Shown: positions 1 through 6,440, counted from the stretch's first letter. The stretch is 6,490 nucleotides of DNA from an uncultured Eubacteriales bacterium (GCA_949742895.1 CATJRT010000049.1:1-6490); one strand, 5' to 3'. The notes: generated from the letters alone by a model not told the origin. Translations and numbers: made by a program.

Positions 1-46
1 AAGCATCCTGGATTGAGCCGGGTGCCTCGGAGGGAGGGAAATATAG

Positions 47-229
47 ATGTCCGAAGTTCATGTCCGCGAGGGCGAGTCTCTGGAGAACGCGCTGAAGCGT
101 TTCAAGCGCAGCTGCGCTAAATCCGGCGTGCTGGCCGAGGTCCGCAAGCGCGAGTTTTATGACAGCCCCAGCGTCAAGCGCCGCAAGAAGAGCGAGGCTG
201 CCCGCAAGAACCGCAAGAAGTTCTATTGA
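47..229 (+). CDS. rpsU: 30S ribosomal protein S21
   Basis: Small basic protein of the 30S subunit platform, which binds near the 3' end of 16S rRNA and takes part in initiation. The 60-residue product matches the usual S21 length and pattern: a short N-terminal strand ([18 protein letters not shown]), a helical body with the family-typical segment [19 protein letters not shown] (residues 34-52), and a Lys/Arg-rich tail ending in KKFY. The start is supported by an AGGGAGG Shine-Dalgarno at 31-37, nine bases upstream of the ATG. The gene is followed within ten bases by a strong intrinsic terminator, so it is transcribed alone or as the last gene of a unit entering from the left. No promoter is visible in the 46 bases before it. 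The identification is secure. Confidence 0.97.
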   Translation: MSEVHVREGESLENALKRFKRSCAKSGVLAEVRKREFYDSPSVKRRKKSEAARKNRKKFY

Positions 230-236
230 TGCGTAT

Positions 237-272
237 GAAAACAGCGCTCCGCTATGCGGAGCGCTGTTTTTT
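237..272 (+). terminator. Rho-independent terminator of rpsU
   Basis: A perfect 12-bp stem (ACAGCGCTCCGC at 241-252 with its complement at 256-267) has a three-base TAT loop. It is flanked by an A-run before and a T-run of six after (267-272), so A-U pairs can extend the stem to about 16 bp. It begins eight bases after the rpsU stop. The A-run gives a T-run on the other strand too, so it could work in both directions, but no minus-strand gene enters from the right here. Confidence 0.95.
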
Positions 273-339
273 ATCCGCTGGGAACTTTTCCCCGGCGCAT
301 TCGTCCAATAGGTAACAGAAAAAGAAAGGTGGTCCCGCT

Positions 340-1209
340 ATGAAAAAACTCATCGCGTTGCTGGCGCTGGCCGGGCTTGCGCTGCTGGCGTTGGCCGGGT
401 GCCGGACGGAGCCGGAGGCGGGGGGGACGGACAGCCCCGCTATCGAGCCCACCGTTCCGGAAGCCAGTGCCCCCGCCGCCTCCCAGCCCAATGGATCTGG
501 CGGCGACCCGGAGACCTTCCCCGGAGAGCAGACAGTGACCTGCCGGGTAAAGGTCCTGCCCAATAACAGGAACAGGCTTCTGGTGACGGACTGGGGCGAG
601 CCGGAGTACGCCGTGGGTCTGTGCGACGTGTACGTCAAAGACGCCCAAATTCTGGGCGTGGACGGCGAAGCCGTCACCTTGGAGGAGCTGCGCCCCGGTA
701 TAATTCTGAACATTACCTGGAACGGGATGGTAATGGAAAGTTATCCCGGACAGGTCATCGCGAACGAAGTCCGGGTGGTGGAGCAGGGGGACGACCTGGT
801 GGGGATGTACCGGCAGGCCCTCAACGAACTGTGGACGGAGAGCGGACAGAAAGGCGGGGTGGAAAAACTCGGCCTCGACTTCAGCGGTCTCACCGGCCTC
901 ACCACCCAGGAGCAGTCGGCCCTGGCCTATCTGACCGCCTGCGACCTGGACATGGCGGACTCCTATAATAACCTCGGGACCTGGGACGAGCTGGCGAATA
1001 GCGGCTTCATCGTTCCGGACGAAGAGGGCTGGTGGCCAGACGGGATGCTACTGTCCCTCTCAGAGTACGACCGGGAGGACGGCCATGTGGGCTTCATCGC
1101 CTCCTCGTCCCGGACGAAGGATGGGGCCGCCCTGGTCCTCACCTGCGTAGGGGACCGGCAGGAGGACGGAATCTGGGGCTATCAGAGTTTTTCGCCGAGT
1201 GGGACATGA
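340..1209 (+). CDS. Secreted lipoprotein with DUF3221-like region, function unknown
   Basis: A 289-residue exported lipoprotein. The N-terminus is a classic type II signal peptide: basic MKK, a Leu/Ala core, and the lipobox LALAGC with the lipidated Cys at residue 21. A low-complexity Pro/Ala/Ser/Gly linker (about 25-60) follows, as is usual for spacers across the cell wall. Residues about 65-147 resemble the OB-like DUF3221 (YobA) family: TLEELRPG is followed by a hydrophobic strand and the typical ESYPGQV (135-141). The remainder (about 150-289), with LGLDFSGLTGLTTQEQSALAYL near 178-199, is a separate domain I cannot assign, although I believe similar domains occur in Oscillospiraceae lipoproteins. 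The start is set by AAAGGTGG at 325-332, seven bases upstream. No clear promoter is seen at 273-339. The ligand or role is not known and none is inferred. Confidence 0.85.
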   Translation: MKKLIALLALAGLALLALAGCRTEPEAGGTDSPAIEPTVPEASAPAASQPNGSGGDPETFPGEQTVTCRVKVLPNNRNRLLVTDWGEPEYAVGLCDVYVKDAQILGVDGEAVTLEELRPGIILNITWNGMVMESYPGQVIANEVRVVEQGDDLVGMYRQALNELWTESGQKGGVEKLGLDFSGLTGLTTQEQSALAYLTACDLDMADSYNNLGTWDELANSGFIVPDEEGWWPDGMLLSLSEYDREDGHVGFIASSSRTKDGAALVLTCVGDRQEDGIWGYQSFSPSGT

Positions 1210-1372
1210 GAAGCGTTGAACAGGCGGCTGTGAGGGAGCTTGGGCTGGAGCAAGGGTTAAACCCCAGCCGCCGCAAAGCGGCAGCGAATTTTGCCCGAGA
1301 CGGAGGGAAAGTGCCCGAGCCCCCCGCCGCCAGCGAAGCGTGACAACGTCGGGACAAGCTGCGCTCACCCGC
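1210..1372. repeat. Intergenic segment with nested inverted and direct repeats
   Basis: Gap between two convergent genes. Visible structure: GGCGGCTG at 1223-1230 is the exact reverse complement of CAGCCGCC at 1265-1272; GGCTGG at 1243-1248 pairs with CCAGCC at 1264-1269; GCCGC (1270-1274) and GCGGC (1278-1282) make a tight AAA-loop hairpin; TGCCCGAG occurs directly repeated at 1292-1299 and 1312-1319. There is no T-run typical of an intrinsic terminator for either gene. The segment may be a dispersed extragenic repeat or decayed sequence; copy number cannot be judged from one window. Confidence 0.35.
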
Positions 1373-2311
1373 TTACCCCTGCGGCAGATGCTTCTCCAGC
1401 CACGCCAGTACGTCGGCGTACACCTCGCCCTTGTTGATCTCATTGAGCATCTCGTGCCGCCCGCCGGGATAGAGCTTCATGGTCAGATCAGTGGTGCCGT
1501 GAGCCTTGAAAAAGCCGTACACCTTCTTGACACCCTCGCCATTGGAGCCCACCGGGTCCCGGTCGCCGGAGAACAGGTACACCGGTGTGCGGGGGTCCAT
1601 TTGGGACAGTGCCTTTTCGCTGGAGATATACTGCAAGCCCTCCATCATGTCCCGGAACATCCCTGCCGTTGGCTTGAAGGTACAGAAGGGGTCCTTCAAA
1701 TAGGTGTCCACCACCGCTTCGTCCCGGCAGATCCAGTCCGCCGTGGTGCGGTTTGGCTTGAATTGTTCGTTATAGGCTCCCAGGGACAGCTTGTCGATGA
1801 GGGGGCTGACTGTCTCGGGACCTTTGACGGTGCAGATGGCTGAGGCCACCGCTTTGCCCGCAGCTACCAGGGCGGGCTTTTCCTGCCCCGTGCCGGACAG
1901 GATGCAGCCGTCCACCGTGCCAGGGAACATACACAGGTAGGTTCGGGCCAGGAAGGAACCCATGGAGTGGCCCAGCAGGAAGTAGGGTACGCCGGGGAAC
2001 TGCTTCCCCATCATCACCCGGAGTTGCCGCACGTCCGCCGTCACCAGTGTCCAGCCGTCCTTTTTACCGAAATAGCCGTATTTGCCGTCATCCACCGTCT
2101 TGCCGTGGCCCAGGTGGTCCTCGCCGCACACGGCGAAGCCCCGGTCCGTCAGCCAGTGGGCAAAGTGACCGTACCGGGCCGCATACTCCGCTACGCCATG
2201 GACAATCTGCACCATTGCTCGGGGCGCACCGTCCTCGGGTATCCACAGGCTGACTGCACTGCGGTGCCGCCCGTCCTTCGAGGGATATGAAAATTCTGTG
2301 AAATTTGCCAT
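1373..2311 (-). CDS. Alpha/beta hydrolase, monoacylglycerol lipase/lysophospholipase type
   Basis: A 312-residue hydrolase of the Hydrolase_4/S33 (PldB, COG2267) group, whose members cleave monoacylglycerols, lysophospholipids or other small esters. The expected parts occur in order: an oxyanion-hole strand ending IVHGV (36-40); the segment GEDHLGHGKT (63-72), typical of this group; the nucleophile elbow GHSMG with Ser116; a variable cap (about 140-235); the acid in SGDRDPVG (248-255), Asp252 or Asp250; and His286 in GGRHEMLNE. There is no signal peptide or membrane segment, so it should be cytoplasmic. Length is normal for the group. The start is supported by AAGGGGC on the minus strand about nine bases before the ATG, and a well-formed sigma-A promoter lies upstream. 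It is convergent with the lipoprotein gene and divergent from the S41 protease gene. The substrate is not determinable from sequence. Confidence 0.92.
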   Translation of the reverse strand: MANFTEFSYPSKDGRHRSAVSLWIPEDGAPRAMVQIVHGVAEYAARYGHFAHWLTDRGFAVCGEDHLGHGKTVDDGKYGYFGKKDGWTLVTADVRQLRVMMGKQFPGVPYFLLGHSMGSFLARTYLCMFPGTVDGCILSGTGQEKPALVAAGKAVASAICTVKGPETVSPLIDKLSLGAYNEQFKPNRTTADWICRDEAVVDTYLKDPFCTFKPTAGMFRDMMEGLQYISSEKALSQMDPRTPVYLFSGDRDPVGSNGEGVKKVYGFFKAHGTTDLTMKLYPGGRHEMLNEINKGEVYADVLAWLEKHLPQG

Positions 2312-2336
2312 TTTGATCGCCCCTTCGCAGATTTTG

Positions 2337-2345
2337 TGTTATACT
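2337..2345 (+). promoter_or_regulatory. Possible extended -10 promoter of the S41 protease gene
   Basis: TGTTATACT fits the extended -10 form TGnTATAAT with one mismatch. There is no convincing -35: TTGATC at 2313-2318 is 21 bases away, too far for a standard promoter. The predicted start near 2352 would give a leader of about 83 bases before the ATG at 2435. A weaker alternative is TTGTGT (2334-2339) with TACATT (2357-2362) at 17 bases. The hexamer lies in the left arm of the palindrome, mirroring the hydrolase -10 in the right arm. Confidence 0.4.
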
Positions 2346-2371
2346 GTTTGTGTCGATACATTCAGTGTAAC
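2338..2371. promoter_or_regulatory. 34-base imperfect palindrome, candidate operator
   Basis: The arms are GTTATACTG (2338-2346) and CAGTGTAAC (2363-2371), complementary at eight of nine positions. The core (2349-2360, TGTGTCGATACA) is itself close to palindromic around a central TCGA. Over the whole element 13 of 17 base pairs are symmetric, and two of the four mismatches are transitions. Its size and spacing suit a dimeric or paired-dimer repressor such as a TetR-family protein (inference; no such regulator gene is in the window). It covers the -10 elements of both opposing promoters. Confidence 0.55.
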
Positions 2372-2392
2372 CCATATCCCAGTCCCTGTCAA
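2364..2392 (-). promoter_or_regulatory. Sigma-A promoter of the hydrolase gene
   Basis: Read on the minus strand, a perfect -35 TTGACA (2387-2392) is followed by a 17-base spacer and the -10 hexamer TACACT (2364-2369; four of six consensus bases). Transcription would begin near 2357, giving a leader of about 45 bases that contains the AAGGGGC ribosome binding site. The -10 element lies inside the right arm of the palindrome at 2338-2371, so a protein bound there would block it. Confidence 0.75.
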
Positions 2393-2434
2393 TTTACAAA
2401 CCTGCCGCACTGCATATTAAAAGGAGTTCTTGTC

Positions 2435-4306
2435 ATGAAAAAACGTCTATTCAGTCTGATCGCAGCTCTGCTGTGCGCCGTCATGCTGGTTCTGCCCGCC
2501 TCCGCCCTCACAGTGCCGGAAGCGTTGGAGCTTTTGGAGCAGGTCTACCTCCGGGAGATTCCGGCGGAGGCATACCAGGCCAAGAGCCTGGAGGAGCTGT
2601 TCGCCCTGCTGGGCGACCCCTACACCTATTACATGACCGAGGAGCAGTACAAGGCATTCCTGGACTCAGTGGAAAGCACCACCGACGTGGTGGGCATCGG
2701 CGTGTCCATCCAGTACACCGATCAGGGCATTCTGGTGGTCGAAGTCCTGCGGGGGGGCAGCGCCTATGAGGCGGGCATCCAGAGCGGCGACCTCATCGTA
2801 GCCATCGAAGGCGAGCCCTGCGTCCCCGCCAAGGAGAGCCACGCCAAGCTGATCCGGGGGGAAGCGGGCACTGAGGTTACCGTCACCGTCCTCCGGGACG
2901 GCACCACCCAGGACTATACCCTTACCCGCCGCCAGGTGGTTATCCCCAACACCCAGGTGGAGGTGCTGGACGGCGGTATTGGCTACATCAACTGTGACAG
3001 TTTCGGCAGCCTGACCGGCTCTTATTTCTCCGACGGCATCACTGAATACGATGACATGGTGAGCTGCTGGCTGGTAGACCTGCGGGGTAATCCCGGCGGC
3101 TATACCGACGCCGCCGGTGAGGCCACCAGCGCTTTTGTCGGTCCCTGTTATTACCTTTACCTGGAAAACCGCCAAAGCGTGGTGTATGGCTATATCTGCA
3201 CAGAACCTGCTGTCACCGAAAAGCCGGTGATCGTCCTGCTGGACGCCAACAGCGCCAGCGCTTCCGAGGCGCTGTCCGCCAACCTCCGGGACGCTGGCCG
3301 GGGCATCTCCATCGGCGCACGGTCCTATGGCAAGGGCGTGGCACAGATCATGCTGGACCAGGAGCAGTTCAGCGAATACTTCGACGGGGACGGCATGAAG
3401 GTTACCACCTACCGCTTCTACTCCGTGGGAGGCAACACCACGGACCAGATCGGCGTTATCCCCACTCTGCTGGTGGACGAGCCCTATGCCGCAGCCGTGG
3501 CCCAGGCCCTGTGCGGCAGCGCAGAGAAGGCCAGCCGGTCCGTCACGCTGGACGGCAAAACCTTTTACATCAACCCGGAGGCTTCGGACGAGGTGTTGGC
3601 GGCGCTGTACGCCGCCCTGCCTCCCCAGGCCACAGTCTCCCTCCGATCAGGAGATACATGGGTGGAAGATGCGCTCTGGGCCGGCATGGTTGCCGAAAGC
3701 CGTTGGTTCAATGATGTATACATTTCCTCTTATGCCAACGAGATCAACGCCATGGCCACCTACCGCCTGCTGCTGGGGGATGGGAACGGCAGCTTCCGTC
3801 CCAAGGACACCCTTACACGGGCGGAGTTGTGCGCCATGCTGGCCCAGGTGTTGAACGTCACCTACACCGGCACACAAAGCCGCTTCACCGATGTGCCCGC
3901 CTCCGCCTGGTACTTCGAGGAGGTCAACGCCATCGCCCATCTGGGGCTGGTGAACGGCGTAGGCGGGGGCAGGTTCAACCCCAACGCTCCGCTGACCCAG
4001 CAGGAATTTTTTGCCATCATGGGCCGTACCGCCAGGTATCTCAACTTCGGTATAGACGCCTATGGCCAGCAGTTGGAGTCCGGAGAGACGGTTCCCCAGG
4101 ATGCCAAGGTACTGGAACCCTTTGCGTCTTGGGCCAAGAACTCTGCCGCTGTACTGGCCTGGGGCGCACAGACCATCCTGGAGACGGACAATGGTATGCT
4201 CTATGCTCCGCTGGAACAAATATCCCCCAAGGCTTCTGTCCTCCGGGAGGAGGCCGCCGCCGGGATGTACGCTGTCCTCACCGGACTGGGCATCCTGAAC
4301 GCATGA
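2435..4306 (+). CDS. Secreted S41 (CtpA-type) peptidase with PDZ and C-terminal SLH domains
   Basis: A 623-residue exported carboxyl-terminal processing protease fused to a cell-wall anchor. A Sec signal peptide (MKKRLF, hydrophobic core) ends in ASA at 22-24. Residues 52-67 (SLEELFALLGDPYTYYM) are the usual CtpA lead-in. A PDZ domain spans about 84-165. The catalytic domain has DLRGNPGG (215-222), NSASASE with likely nucleophile Ser275, and YGKG with the general base Lys300. The 25-residue Ser-Lys spacing equals that of E. coli Prc (Ser430/Lys455). A short unassigned linker (about 368-422) leads to SLH repeats: about 424-470 (with FRPKDTLTRAEL), 482-535, and a degenerate third at 561-620. 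SLH domains bind pyruvylated secondary wall polymers, so the enzyme should be held on the cell surface. The start at 2435 is chosen because AAGGAG (2421-2426) precedes it and the signal peptide begins there; the in-frame GTG at 2336 would bury the signal peptide. Confidence 0.93.
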   Translation: MKKRLFSLIAALLCAVMLVLPASALTVPEALELLEQVYLREIPAEAYQAKSLEELFALLGDPYTYYMTEEQYKAFLDSVESTTDVVGIGVSIQYTDQGILVVEVLRGGSAYEAGIQSGDLIVAIEGEPCVPAKESHAKLIRGEAGTEVTVTVLRDGTTQDYTLTRRQVVIPNTQVEVLDGGIGYINCDSFGSLTGSYFSDGITEYDDMVSCWLVDLRGNPGGYTDAAGEATSAFVGPCYYLYLENRQSVVYGYICTEPAVTEKPVIVLLDANSASASEALSANLRDAGRGISIGARSYGKGVAQIMLDQEQFSEYFDGDGMKVTTYRFYSVGGNTTDQIGVIPTLLVDEPYAAAVAQALCGSAEKASRSVTLDGKTFYINPEASDEVLAALYAALPPQATVSLRSGDTWVEDALWAGMVAESRWFNDVYISSYANEINAMATYRLLLGDGNGSFRPKDTLTRAELCAMLAQVLNVTYTGTQSRFTDVPASAWYFEEVNAIAHLGLVNGVGGGRFNPNAPLTQQEFFAIMGRTARYLNFGIDAYGQQLESGETVPQDAKVLEPFASWAKNSAAVLAWGAQTILETDNGMLYAPLEQISPKASVLREEAAAGMYAVLTGLGILNA

Positions 4307-4308
4307 CG

Positions 4309-4339
4309 AAAAAAGCCGCCGGCTCTGCCGGCGGCTTTT
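4309..4339 (+). terminator. Hairpin terminator/attenuator between the S41 gene and queH
   Basis: A perfect 13-bp stem (AAAAGCCGCCGGC at 4311-4323 with its complement at 4327-4339) has a TCT loop, and it starts five bases after the S41 stop. On the plus strand the T-run is only four, then C. On the minus strand the same hairpin is followed by six T, so it is the stronger terminator in that direction. The AGAGGAGG ribosome binding site of queH starts two bases after the stem. Confidence 0.8.
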
Positions 4340-4356
4340 CAGAGGAGGCACACCCA

Positions 4357-4947
4357 ATGAACGACCTGCTGCTCCACATCTGCTGCGCCCCCTGCTCCGT
4401 GGCCTGCATCCGCCAGCTCAGGGAAGAGGGCGTTGAGCCCACAGGGTTCTGGTACAATCCCAACATCCACCCCTTCCAGGAGTACAGGACCCGCCGGGAC
4501 ACCTTGCGGCAGTACGCCCGGGACATCGGGCTGACTCTGCGGGAGGAGGACTTCTACGGCCTTCGGCAGTTCACTGCCGCTGTGGCCCAGGACAGCGACC
4601 ACCGCTGCGGATGGTGCTATACCTGCCGCATGGAGCGCACCGCCCAGTATGCCGCCGGGAGCGGCTTTGTCCGCTTCTCCACCACCCTGCTCATTTCCCC
4701 CTATCAGGACCGGGCGCTGATTTGCGCAGCTGGGGCAAAGATGGGAGAACGATACGGCGTGGAGTTTGTGCCCTATGATTTCCGGCCCAGGTTCAGGGAA
4801 GGCCAGGAGGAGGCCCGGGCGCTGGAACTGTATATGCAGAAATACTGCGGCTGCGTATACAGCGAGGAGGACCGGTTCTCCAACCGGCGAAAAAAGGAGC
4901 TGCATAAGCTCCACAAGGCCCAGGGAGCAGGAGGTGTAAAGGGATGA
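4357..4947 (+). CDS. queH: Epoxyqueuosine reductase QueH
   Basis: A 196-residue member of the QueH (formerly DUF208) family, which reduces epoxyqueuosine to queuosine in tRNAs with GUN anticodons. It is the cobalamin-independent, non-homologous counterpart of QueG. Hallmarks: HICCAPC with Cys9, Cys10 and Cys13 at the N-terminus; FWYNPNIHPFQEY (31-43); DHRCGWCYTCR (81-91) with Cys84, Cys87 and Cys90; STTLLISPYQD (108-118); and the C-terminal KYCGCVYSEEDR (162-173) with Cys164 and Cys166. These cysteines match the metal and iron-sulphur ligands and redox pair known in the family, though I did not map each to a structure. Length is normal. The start follows AGAGGAGG (4341-4348), eight bases before the ATG; the open frame continues upstream only as overlap with the S41 gene. 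Its TGA overlaps the next ATG. No own promoter is visible, so expression likely comes through the preceding hairpin or from inside the S41 gene. Confidence 0.95.
   Translation: MNDLLLHICCAPCSVACIRQLREEGVEPTGFWYNPNIHPFQEYRTRRDTLRQYARDIGLTLREEDFYGLRQFTAAVAQDSDHRCGWCYTCRMERTAQYAAGSGFVRFSTTLLISPYQDRALICAAGAKMGERYGVEFVPYDFRPRFREGQEEARALELYMQKYCGCVYSEEDRFSNRRKKELHKLHKAQGAGGVKG
4929..4947 (+). promoter_or_regulatory. Shine-Dalgarno and ATGA coupling junction of queH and rlmD
   Basis: AGGAGGTG at 4929-4936, inside the last codons of queH, lies seven bases before the ATG at 4944. That ATG shares bases with the queH TGA (4945-4947), giving the ATGA arrangement typical of translational coupling. Confidence 0.85.
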
Positions 4948-6293
4948 CCATTGTAGAAGGCCAGCGGCATACCGCCCGCATTGAGGGCTACGCCAGCGAT
5001 GGCACGGGAGTGGCCCGCGTCGGCGGCATGGCGGTGTTTGTTAAGGGAGCACTCCGAGGGGAGCTGGCGGAGGTGTTCATCGAGCACGTGGGCCACCGCG
5101 CCGCCTGGAGCCGCGCGGAGTGCATTTTGGAGCCGTCCCCTGCCCGCATCCAGCCGGACTGCCCCTATTACGGCTGTTGCGGCCGATGCCAGTTCCGGCA
5201 CATGGCCTATGAGGAGGAGCTGAGCGCCAAGCGCCAGCGGGTGGAGGACGCCCTGCGGCGCATCGGCGGGGCGGACATCCCTGTTTCTGTCATTCACGGC
5301 GCAAAAAATACGGATCGTTATCGAAATAAGGTCCAATTCCCCGTGGATGCAGGGGGCATTGGCTACTATCAGGGCCGCAGCCACAGTGTCATCGACATCG
5401 AGGACTGCTTCCTTCAGCCGGAGGCGGACAGCGCCTGCCGCGCCGCCGTCAAGAGCTGGATGGAGTGGTTTGGCGTCCCCGCCTATGATGAGCGCACGGG
5501 AAAGGGGCTGGTGCGGCATTTGTTTCTGCGCACCAATTCTGCGGATGAGGTTCTGTGCTGCGTGGTTGCCAACGGTGAGACTCTCCCTCACGAGGCGGAG
5601 TTGACGGACGCCTTGCGGGCTGCCGTGCCTGGTCTGACGGGGGTGCTGCTGTCCATTAACCGGAAAAAAACCAATGTGGTCTTAGGCGACCGGTTCCGCA
5701 CCCTATGGGGTCGGGACTGGCTGGAGGAGGAGCTGTGCGGGCACCGCTTCCGGCTGTCGGTTCCCTCCTTTTTTCAGATCAACCGGGCGCAGACCGAGGT
5801 GCTGTACCGGCGGGCGGCGGAATTCGCTGGGGTGACGGGGAAGGAGTTAGTGGTGGAGCTGTATTGCGGTATTGGCACCATCAGCCTGACGTTAGCGGAG
5901 CAGGCCAGGCAGGTCATCGGTGTGGAGGTAGTCCCCCAGGCGGTGGCGGATGCCAGGGGAAACGCCAGCCGGAACTCTCTGGAGTACAAGACCCGTTTTG
6001 AATGTGGGGATGCCGCTGATCTGGCCGAGAAGCTGGTGGTAGAGGGGACCCGTCCCGACGTGGTGGTGGTGGATCCGCCCCGGAAGGGACTGGCAGAGGA
6101 GGTGGTGGATGCCATCGCTGGGATGGCCCCGGATCGGGTGGTGTACATTTCCTGCGACCCGGCCACCTTGGCCCGGGATGTGAAGCGGTTCGCGGCGCTG
6201 AGCTACCGGGCCGGCCGGGCAGAGGCAGTAGACCTTTTCCCCAGGACGGCTCATGTGGAGACTATTGTATTGCTGCAAAGAGGAGCCTCATAG
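4944..6293 (+). CDS. rlmD: 23S rRNA (uracil-C5)-methyltransferase, RlmD/RumA family
   Basis: A 449-residue SAM-dependent enzyme that makes 5-methyluridine in 23S rRNA. Family parts in order: an N-terminal TRAM RNA-binding domain (about 1-62, with EGYASDGTGVARV); a [4Fe-4S] ligand set Cys73-x5-Cys79-x2-Cys82 plus Cys155 in IEDC, the RumA spacing; PSFFQIN (274-280); the SAM-binding motif VELYCGIGTISL (304-315); VDPPRKG (376-382); the catalytic nucleophile Cys404 in SCDPATLARD; and the likely base Glu439 in HVETI. All key residues are present and length is normal. In E. coli RlmD acts on U1939 and RlmC on U747. In Bacillus subtilis one enzyme of this family (RlmCD) does both, so the target here may be U747, U1939 or both; several paralogs are common in Clostridia. 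It is coupled to queH, forming an RNA-modification pair. No terminator is visible after it. Confidence 0.93.
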   Translation: MTIVEGQRHTARIEGYASDGTGVARVGGMAVFVKGALRGELAEVFIEHVGHRAAWSRAECILEPSPARIQPDCPYYGCCGRCQFRHMAYEEELSAKRQRVEDALRRIGGADIPVSVIHGAKNTDRYRNKVQFPVDAGGIGYYQGRSHSVIDIEDCFLQPEADSACRAAVKSWMEWFGVPAYDERTGKGLVRHLFLRTNSADEVLCCVVANGETLPHEAELTDALRAAVPGLTGVLLSINRKKTNVVLGDRFRTLWGRDWLEEELCGHRFRLSVPSFFQINRAQTEVLYRRAAEFAGVTGKELVVELYCGIGTISLTLAEQARQVIGVEVVPQAVADARGNASRNSLEYKTRFECGDAADLAEKLVVEGTRPDVVVVDPPRKGLAEEVVDAIAGMAPDRVVYISCDPATLARDVKRFAALSYRAGRAEAVDLFPRTAHVETIVLLQRGAS

Positions 6294-6393
6294 AAATCCT
6301 GCGATTCCAACACGTTGTCCGCCGCGCGGTGTTCCACGCTGCGAGCGCAGTGCTGGTACAGATTTTTGCTATTCTGCCGTGTATTATGCGCTA
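6294..6393. other. Non-coding stretch between rlmD and the insertion sequence
   Basis: About 100 bases with no supported gene and no intrinsic terminator. A small hairpin CTGC-GAGC-GCAG lies at 6339-6350, and a T-run at 6363-6367 is too far from it to form a terminator. The rlmD frame stays open after its TAG through this stretch to a stop at 6441-6443, encoding a Cys/Arg-rich peptide that does not look like an rlmD extension. Confidence 0.5.
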
Positions 6394-6415
6394 GAGGTTG
6401 TTTGAAAAATAAATA

Positions 6416-6440
6416 TTGCACAACGGAGTCGGATGTGCAA
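6416..6440 (+). repeat. Hairpin in the insertion sequence leader
   Basis: TTGCACA (6416-6422) and TGTGCAA (6434-6440) are perfect inverted repeats around an 11-base loop that contains GGAG (6425-6428). It ends ten bases before the transposase ATG. The stem and loop are exact, but any control role is inference. Confidence 0.6.

Noticed and set aside
252..713. Minus-strand open frames opposite the lipoprotein gene
   Set aside because: One runs into the rpsU terminator stem; composition is typical of antisense frames, and the plus strand has a clear lipobox and ribosome binding site.
2393..2420. TTTACA/TATTAA promoter-like pair with a 16-base spacer before the S41 gene
   Set aside because: Transcription would start after the Shine-Dalgarno sequence, only about eight bases from the ATG.
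2336..2434. Upstream GTG start at 2336 extending the S41 protease by 33 residues
   Set aside because: It would bury the signal peptide, translate through the palindrome and promoter region, and has no good ribosome binding site, while AAGGAG sits correctly before the ATG at 2435.
3829..4356. Upstream in-frame extension of queH
   Set aside because: It is the +1 frame of the S41 SLH region crossing the terminator; the HICCAPC motif belongs at the N-terminus, and AGAGGAGG fixes the start at 4357.
3647..4357. 236-codon open frame on the minus strand
   Set aside because: Shadow of the SLH part of the S41 gene; no ribosome binding site or domain support, and it would cross the hairpin.
4773..5591. 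272-codon open frame on the minus strand
   Set aside because: It lies opposite the queH end and the first half of the RlmD gene, whose motifs are unmistakable; long antisense frames are expected at this GC content and the product has no recognisable domain.
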